DNA from: JBMNEH01 sp050948665
GTDB taxonomy: Bacteria > Bacillota > Clostridia > Christensenellales > UMGS416
DNA length: 64,000 nucleotides
Direction of reading: 5' to 3'
Assembly: GCA_050948665.1 (NCBI GenBank)
Contig: JBMNEH010000001.1
Span: forward strand, 2,232,001 to 2,296,000
Shown here: positions 60,612-64,000 of the stretch, in pieces
How positions within the stretch are numbered: position 1 is the first letter of the stretch
Layout of the letters: each line of letters starts with the position of its first letter
Made by a program: the position numbers and the translations under genes
Notes under the pieces: model-generated
What the model saw: only the letters and a program-made list of their open reading frames with translations
Database searches by the model: none
Told to the model about the DNA's origin: nothing

Positions 60612-60644
60612 TTGTCCCGGGAAACAGAGTTTCTGCCGGGACAA
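60612..60644 (-). promoter_or_regulatory. Inverted repeat in the hup 5' leader
   Basis: TTGTCCCGG and CCGGGACAA are perfect 9-bp arms with a 15-nt gap, lying between the hup -10 box and its start codon. Could be an RNA hairpin or a protein-binding site. Confidence 0.55.
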
Positions 60645-60651
60645 CAGTATT

Positions 60652-60679
60652 ATTATACAGCATTTTCCCGATATGTCAA
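60652..60679 (-). promoter_or_regulatory. Promoter of hup
   Basis: On the minus strand, TTGACA (60674-60679), a 16-bp spacer and TATAAT (60652-60657), both boxes perfect. Confidence 0.85.
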
Positions 60680-60749
60680 ATCCCGCGGGGGATCACGCCA
60701 TATTTGACGGGATCTTCCCCGCCGCATGCCGGCGAACCCCGCGGCCGGC

Positions 60750-60778
60750 TTGTCCCCGGCCATAAATCCTGTTATACT
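60750..60778 (+). promoter_or_regulatory. Promoter of the HAD phosphatase gene
   Basis: TTGTCC (60750-60755), a 17-bp spacer and TATACT (60773-60778). Confidence 0.65.
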
Positions 60779-60795
60779 GCCGGGGGAGGACGCGC

Positions 60796-61443
60796 ATGTA
60801 CGACTGTATTCTTTTTGACCTGGACGGAACACTGACCGATCCCAAGCCCGGGATCACCGGCTCGGCGGCATACGCGCTGGCCCATTTCGGCATCCGTGAG
60901 GAGAACATGGACGAGTTGGAGCGCTTCATCGGCCCGCCGCTGAAGGAGTCCTTTATGAAGTATTACGGCCTGACGGAGGACCAGGCGGAAACCGCGATCG
61001 AAAAATACCGGGAGGTATTTTCCGTCACGGGATTGTATGAAAACAAGGTGTATCCCGGCATCCCCCAAGCGCTGGAGCGGCTCCGGAAAGCCGGAAAGCG
61101 GCTGGGTGTGGCCACCTCCAAGCCGGAAATTTACTCCCGCCGCATCCTGGAGCATTTCGAACTGGACGGTTACTTTGAGGCGCTGACGGGCAGCGAGCTG
61201 GACGGCAGCCGGGTGGATAAAGAGGAGGTCATACGGGAGGCCCTTCTTCGCCTGTCCGCCGACCCCCGCCGCACATTGATGGTGGGCGACCGCCTCCACG
61301 ATATAGAGGGCGCGAAAAAAGCCGGCGTAGCCTCCCTGGGAGTCAGCTACGGCTACGGCGGACGGGCGGAACTCCTTTCCGCCGGCGCGGACAGGGTGGA
61401 GGACACCGTAGAGGGGATGGCGGACTGGATACTGGCCCATTAG
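60796..61443 (+). CDS. HAD-family phosphatase (phosphoglycolate phosphatase-like)
   Basis: Haloacid dehalogenase hydrolase of 215 aa. Motif I FDLDGTLTD (Asp8 nucleophile, Asp10), a helical cap, motif II VATSKP, the conserved Lys near SRVDKEEV, and motif IV MVGDRLHDIEGAKKAG are in place. GIREENMDELERFIGPPL in the cap is typical of the Gph/PpaX subgroup. Substrate uncertain. GGGGAGG precedes the ATG. Confidence 0.9.
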   Translation: MYDCILFDLDGTLTDPKPGITGSAAYALAHFGIREENMDELERFIGPPLKESFMKYYGLTEDQAETAIEKYREVFSVTGLYENKVYPGIPQALERLRKAGKRLGVATSKPEIYSRRILEHFELDGYFEALTGSELDGSRVDKEEVIREALLRLSADPRRTLMVGDRLHDIEGAKKAGVASLGVSYGYGGRAELLSAGADRVEDTVEGMADWILAH

Positions 61444-61467
61444 CCGGCCCGGTCCATCAGGAGGAAA

Positions 61468-61505
61468 AGGCCGCGGCAGCGAAACGCTGCCGCGGCCGTG
61501 TTTTC
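61468..61505. terminator. Terminator between the HAD and TrmO genes
   Basis: GGCCGCGGCAGC/GCTGCCGCGGCC perfect stem with a GAAAC loop, then GTGTTTTC; it also ends the convergent trmO gene. Confidence 0.85.
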
Positions 61506-61507
61506 AC

Positions 61508-62203
61508 TTAGACAGGAGGGGCTTCATCCGCCGGAGGAAGGATCTCCCGCAGGGTCAATACGCCGTCCGCCACCGAAAAGCGCACCTCAAACCCCGCGTA
61601 GGAAAAGCCGTACACCCGGTCAGGGTCGGACTGATAGGAGGGGCGGGGATCCTGCGCCAGCGCCTCCAGCAGCGGCAGCCGCTTCTCCGCCGGCAGCGCC
61701 TCCAGCAGGCCGGGGGGACAAACCACCTCCAGGGCATACCCCATCGCCCCCTCCGCGAAGCCGGCGGCGGCAAGGGGATGACTGTCGGTAAAGGGCAGAT
61801 AGGGCTTTATATCCAGTATGGGGGTACCGTCGGCCAAATCCACACCGGAAACCAAGAGAGAGGGCCCGTCGGGAGAGGCCGGCTCCACCCCCTCCAGCCG
61901 CACACAGCTCAGGCCGAGGCTGTTGGGGCGGAAGGGCGACCGGGTGGCGAACACGCCCATGCGAATGTTCCCCCCCATCCGGGGCGGCCGCACCGTGGGC
62001 GACCAGCCCCGCCGCTCCGCGAGGGAGAACCGCCAAATCAGCCAGAGATGGGAGAATCCCTCTATCCCCCGCAGCGCCGACGCATCCCGGAAGGCGGGGG
62101 AGAAGACGATCCGCCCGGTCAGCCCCCCGGCCAGGCCGCTCTGCCTGGGCAGGCCGAATTTTCCCGGAAAATCCGTCCGTATATGGGCAACGGGCTCTAT
62201 CAT
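61508..62203 (-). CDS. trmO: tRNA (t6A37) N6-methyltransferase TrmO
   Basis: TsaA/TrmO-fold SAM enzyme (about 231 aa) that methylates threonylcarbamoyl-adenosine in threonine tRNAs. Hallmarks are PVAHIRTDFPGKFGLPRQ, GIEGFSHLWLIWRF, the VFATRSPFRPNSLGLSCVRL signature and DIKPYLPFTDSHP. The start is uncertain: ATG 62203 (MIEPVAHI) fits the family and has AAGGA seven bases upstream; ATG 62209 and 62221 are in frame. It pairs nicely with the tRNA-Thr at 40.6 kb only by function, not by operon. Confidence 0.92.
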   Translation of the reverse strand: MIEPVAHIRTDFPGKFGLPRQSGLAGGLTGRIVFSPAFRDASALRGIEGFSHLWLIWRFSLAERRGWSPTVRPPRMGGNIRMGVFATRSPFRPNSLGLSCVRLEGVEPASPDGPSLLVSGVDLADGTPILDIKPYLPFTDSHPLAAAGFAEGAMGYALEVVCPPGLLEALPAEKRLPLLEALAQDPRPSYQSDPDRVYGFSYAGFEVRFSVADGVLTLREILPPADEAPPV

Positions 62204-62344
62204 ATACATTTCCTTCTCCATCACGGGGATCCCCTTCGGCGTTCCGGCAGGGCGCTCACGGCATATCCGCCGGCGAGCGGGAGGAGCCGGGGCCGCCTAT
62301 CAAAACGGGGCAGGATCCCCCGGCTTCCCGGGCTGCCGCAAACA

Positions 62345-63130
62345 TCAATCCGGCCGGTAGTTGATGGCGGAAAGCCCCACCCGCACCCGGACGCAGGGGC
62401 CGAAGCCTCTCTTGTAGGCCGGAAGGCCTTCACGGGAAACAAGGTCCGGCTTCCCCTCGCAGACATTGCGGGCAGCCGTAATAAAATCCGGGATATACCC
62501 CTTATCCACCGGGCAGCCGTTATGGTTGGGCATCACCCAGTCGTACTCCCCCTCCCGGCTCCACAGCCGCTCCATATTGGCGAGGAAGGCGCGCACCGAG
62601 GAAATGTCGCCCAGGTTCGCCTGCCCGGCATCAAACTCGTCTCCGCTGAAAAGCAGCCTCCGCCCATGGTCGATAAAGCTGAGACTCCCGGAGTTATGGG
62701 CCGGCGTATGGAGCACCTCCACCTTCCTGCCCCCAAGATCAAAGACATGCCCGTCCCCGATCGGCACCTTTTCATAATCCCGATGGGGCATATTGGCAAG
62801 CCAGGCCTCATCGACCGGACCAAAAGCCCGGTCGGCAATGAGGGCGGCATCCGGGTGCATGTATACCCGGGGAAACCACGGGTTGCCGCCGGTATGGTCA
62901 TAATGGCCGTGGGTATTCACAACCATCAGTTCCCGCCCGTCCAGCAGGGAGGCCACCAGATTGGGAAATTCCCCCCGGCCGTAGGCGGTATCGATCAGCA
63001 GCGCCTTCTCCTCACCCAGCAGTAAAAAAATATCCAGCGCCTCCCCGTAATGGAGTATGGCCGTATCGGGGTACAGCTTCCAAACCCGCCAGGGCTCGTC
63101 ATCCGGCAGCTTTACAATGTGATAGGGCAT
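62345..63130 (-). CDS. Metallo-beta-lactamase-fold hydrolase
   Basis: MBL-superfamily hydrolase (261 aa). The metal motif THGHYDHTGG is at ~92-101, followed by His in LHTPAHNSGS and Asp in LLFSGDEFD. No signal peptide; the substrate (thioester, lactone or phosphoester) is not readable. Start 63130 follows GAGAGG; the longer frame lies within the leader. Its promoter is about 120 bp upstream, leaving an unusually long 5' leader. Confidence 0.88.
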   Translation of the reverse strand: MPYHIVKLPDDEPWRVWKLYPDTAILHYGEALDIFLLLGEEKALLIDTAYGRGEFPNLVASLLDGRELMVVNTHGHYDHTGGNPWFPRVYMHPDAALIADRAFGPVDEAWLANMPHRDYEKVPIGDGHVFDLGGRKVEVLHTPAHNSGSLSFIDHGRRLLFSGDEFDAGQANLGDISSVRAFLANMERLWSREGEYDWVMPNHNGCPVDKGYIPDFITAARNVCEGKPDLVSREGLPAYKRGFGPCVRVRVGLSAINYRPD

Positions 63131-63250
63131 GCGCAAAACCTCTCTTTCTTTCGCAGCGGGAGCGTCGGCCCGTCCCGGACGCCGAAGCAATTCAAATACC
63201 CGGCAGGGGGAGGCCCTGATCCCTGAAAACGATTCCTATACTCTCCCGTT

Positions 63251-63279
63251 ATTTTACCACAGCCGCGTCTCCCCCGCAA
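63251..63279 (-). promoter_or_regulatory. Promoter of the MBL hydrolase gene
   Basis: On the minus strand, TTGCGG (63274-63279), a 17-bp spacer and TAAAAT (63251-63256) with extended TGG. Confidence 0.65.
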
Positions 63280-63365
63280 CGCGGAATTTCGCGGATCATG
63301 ACCGCCATTCCCGGCGCCCCCGCGAGAGAGTCCTTTATTTTTTGCTAAATACCGGCAGGATTTTA

Positions 63366-63395
63366 TTGGTATTATTTTAATAAATATGCTATCCT
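63366..63395 (+). promoter_or_regulatory. Promoter of the PocR-type regulator
   Basis: TTGGTA (63366-63371), an AT-rich 18-bp spacer and TATCCT (63390-63395) with extended TGC. Confidence 0.65.
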
Positions 63396-63414
63396 GTTCC
63401 GGGAGGAAGGGAAG

Positions 63415-64000
63415 GTGGGGAATTTGGAGGCGCTGCTGACGGGGTCGCCCCTGGAGGATATCCTCCGCAGCTTCAGCGGCTGCACGGGCGCGGCGCTCTC
63501 TCTGCTGGACGGGGAGGGAAAGGAACTGCTCCGCACCGACGGGGAATGCGAATACTGCAGGCTCATCAGCCGGTATATGCCGGAGAACGCCTGCACCGAC
63601 GCCCACCTGGCAGCCGGCAGGCGGGGCGTGGATTTCGGCGGCTGTTATATTTTCGGCTGCCCGGCCAACCTGTACCATATGACCTTCCCCCTGCTGCGGG
63701 GGGAGGAACTGGCCGGGCTGGTCCTTGCGGGGCCCTTCCTTATGGACGCCCCGGACCCCTATATGTTTCAGGACCTGTCCCGGCGGTACCCCATTCCCGG
63801 GGGAAAGCTGGTCGCCCTATACGAAGCGGCGCAGACCGTGCCCCGGCTGACCCCGGCGGCGGTCAACCACATTTCCCGGCTTCTGGTTTATCTGCTAAGC
63901 GGCCTCCGGCCGGACGCGGAGGCGCGGCTGCGGCATAACAGACGGAAACTCAGCCAGCAATCCAGGATCAACGAATCCATACAGATGTATAAGTCCTTCA
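63415..64000 (+). CDS. PocR-domain sensory regulator, 3'-truncated by the window edge
   Basis: Open to the last base. It starts with GTG 63415, eight bases after GGGAGG. The first ~170 residues look like a PocR ligand-binding domain: an N-terminal helix, a cysteine-rich stretch CEYC (45-48), Cys60, Cys77, GCPANLYHMTFPLL (81-94) and GLVLAGPFLM. A basic, helical segment follows (LRHNRRKLSQQSR). The missing part is probably an AraC-type HTH or a histidine-kinase module. Ligand unknown; in relatives it is a diol or other small metabolite. Confidence 0.75.
   Translation, partial: MGNLEALLTGSPLEDILRSFSGCTGAALSLLDGEGKELLRTDGECEYCRLISRYMPENACTDAHLAAGRRGVDFGGCYIFGCPANLYHMTFPLLRGEELAGLVLAGPFLMDAPDPYMFQDLSRRYPIPGGKLVALYEAAQTVPRLTPAAVNHISRLLVYLLSGLRPDAEARLRHNRRKLSQQSRINESIQMYKSF

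Overview
The window looks like chromosome of a Gram-positive, gut-type member of the Clostridia, most likely Oscillospirales. This is inferred from gene content and gene order. Supporting signs are the rpmE-DUF1385-prmC-prfA cluster, a glgBPCDA operon with the non-catalytic subunit GlgD, nrdR-pgeF, yybS-rplI-dnaB, a zinc-binding L31, strong AGGAGG ribosome sites, and sigma-A promoters that often carry a TGn extended -10. I see no phage, transposase, plasmid or CRISPR locus. The sequence starts inside trigger factor and ends inside a PocR-type regulator.

Layout. 1-4.7 kb: tig-clpP-clpX, then an MFS-like transporter translationally coupled to two tiny membrane proteins. 4.8-10.2 kb, minus strand: a lichenase-like GH16 lipoprotein with an altered active site, a YugP-type membrane protease, and rpmE / DUF1385-prmC-prfA-ArsC-like. 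10.4-12.6 kb: a mutarotase-like enzyme, a regulator relic and recX. 12.8-19.5 kb: a heterodimeric ABC exporter, an HflK/HflC-like SPFH pair and a single AAA ATPase. 19.5-21.8 kb, minus: an AIM24-like protein, a zinc-dependent polyol-type dehydrogenase and a zinc-ribbon protein. 22-23.2 kb: nrdR-pgeF. 23.6-31.7 kb, minus: the complete glycogen operon glgB-glgP-glgC-glgD-glgA behind one strong promoter. 32.4-38 kb: an unknown protein, an acyl-ACP thioesterase, a MATE exporter with galactokinase, and a radical SAM enzyme. 38.3-40.6 kb: a GH51 arabinofuranosidase divergent from a SIS-domain sugar-phosphate protein, then tRNA-Thr(GGT). 41-44 kb: yybS-rplI-dnaB. 44-46.8 kb, minus: 6-phosphogluconate dehydrogenase with a probable gluconokinase. 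46.8-49.9 kb: a 36/37-bp tandem repeat array leading into a nucleoside hydrolase-like protein, an orphan fumarase beta subunit and an M20 dipeptidase. 50-54.7 kb: a pseudouridine synthase, then gyrA coupled to uxuA. 54.8-60.2 kb: a small lipoprotein, a leader-like structured segment, a small membrane protein, and an ABC ATPase with a giant FtsX-type permease. 60.3-64 kb: HU, a HAD phosphatase, TrmO, an MBL-fold hydrolase and the truncated regulator.

The metabolic theme is plant-polysaccharide and sugar-acid use (GH16, GH51, galK, mutarotase, gluconate kinase/6PGDH, mannonate dehydratase) with surplus carbon stored as glycogen. Housekeeping genes for proteolysis, translation termination, replication and topology lie between these blocks. 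I found no clear multi-gene new system. The best leads are the minisatellite-like array at 46.8-47.0 kb and the variant-motif operon after it, the structured segment plus terminator at 55.4-55.5 kb, the paired inverted repeats at 5.63-5.70 kb, and the GH16 protein with an EIRLE active-site motif.
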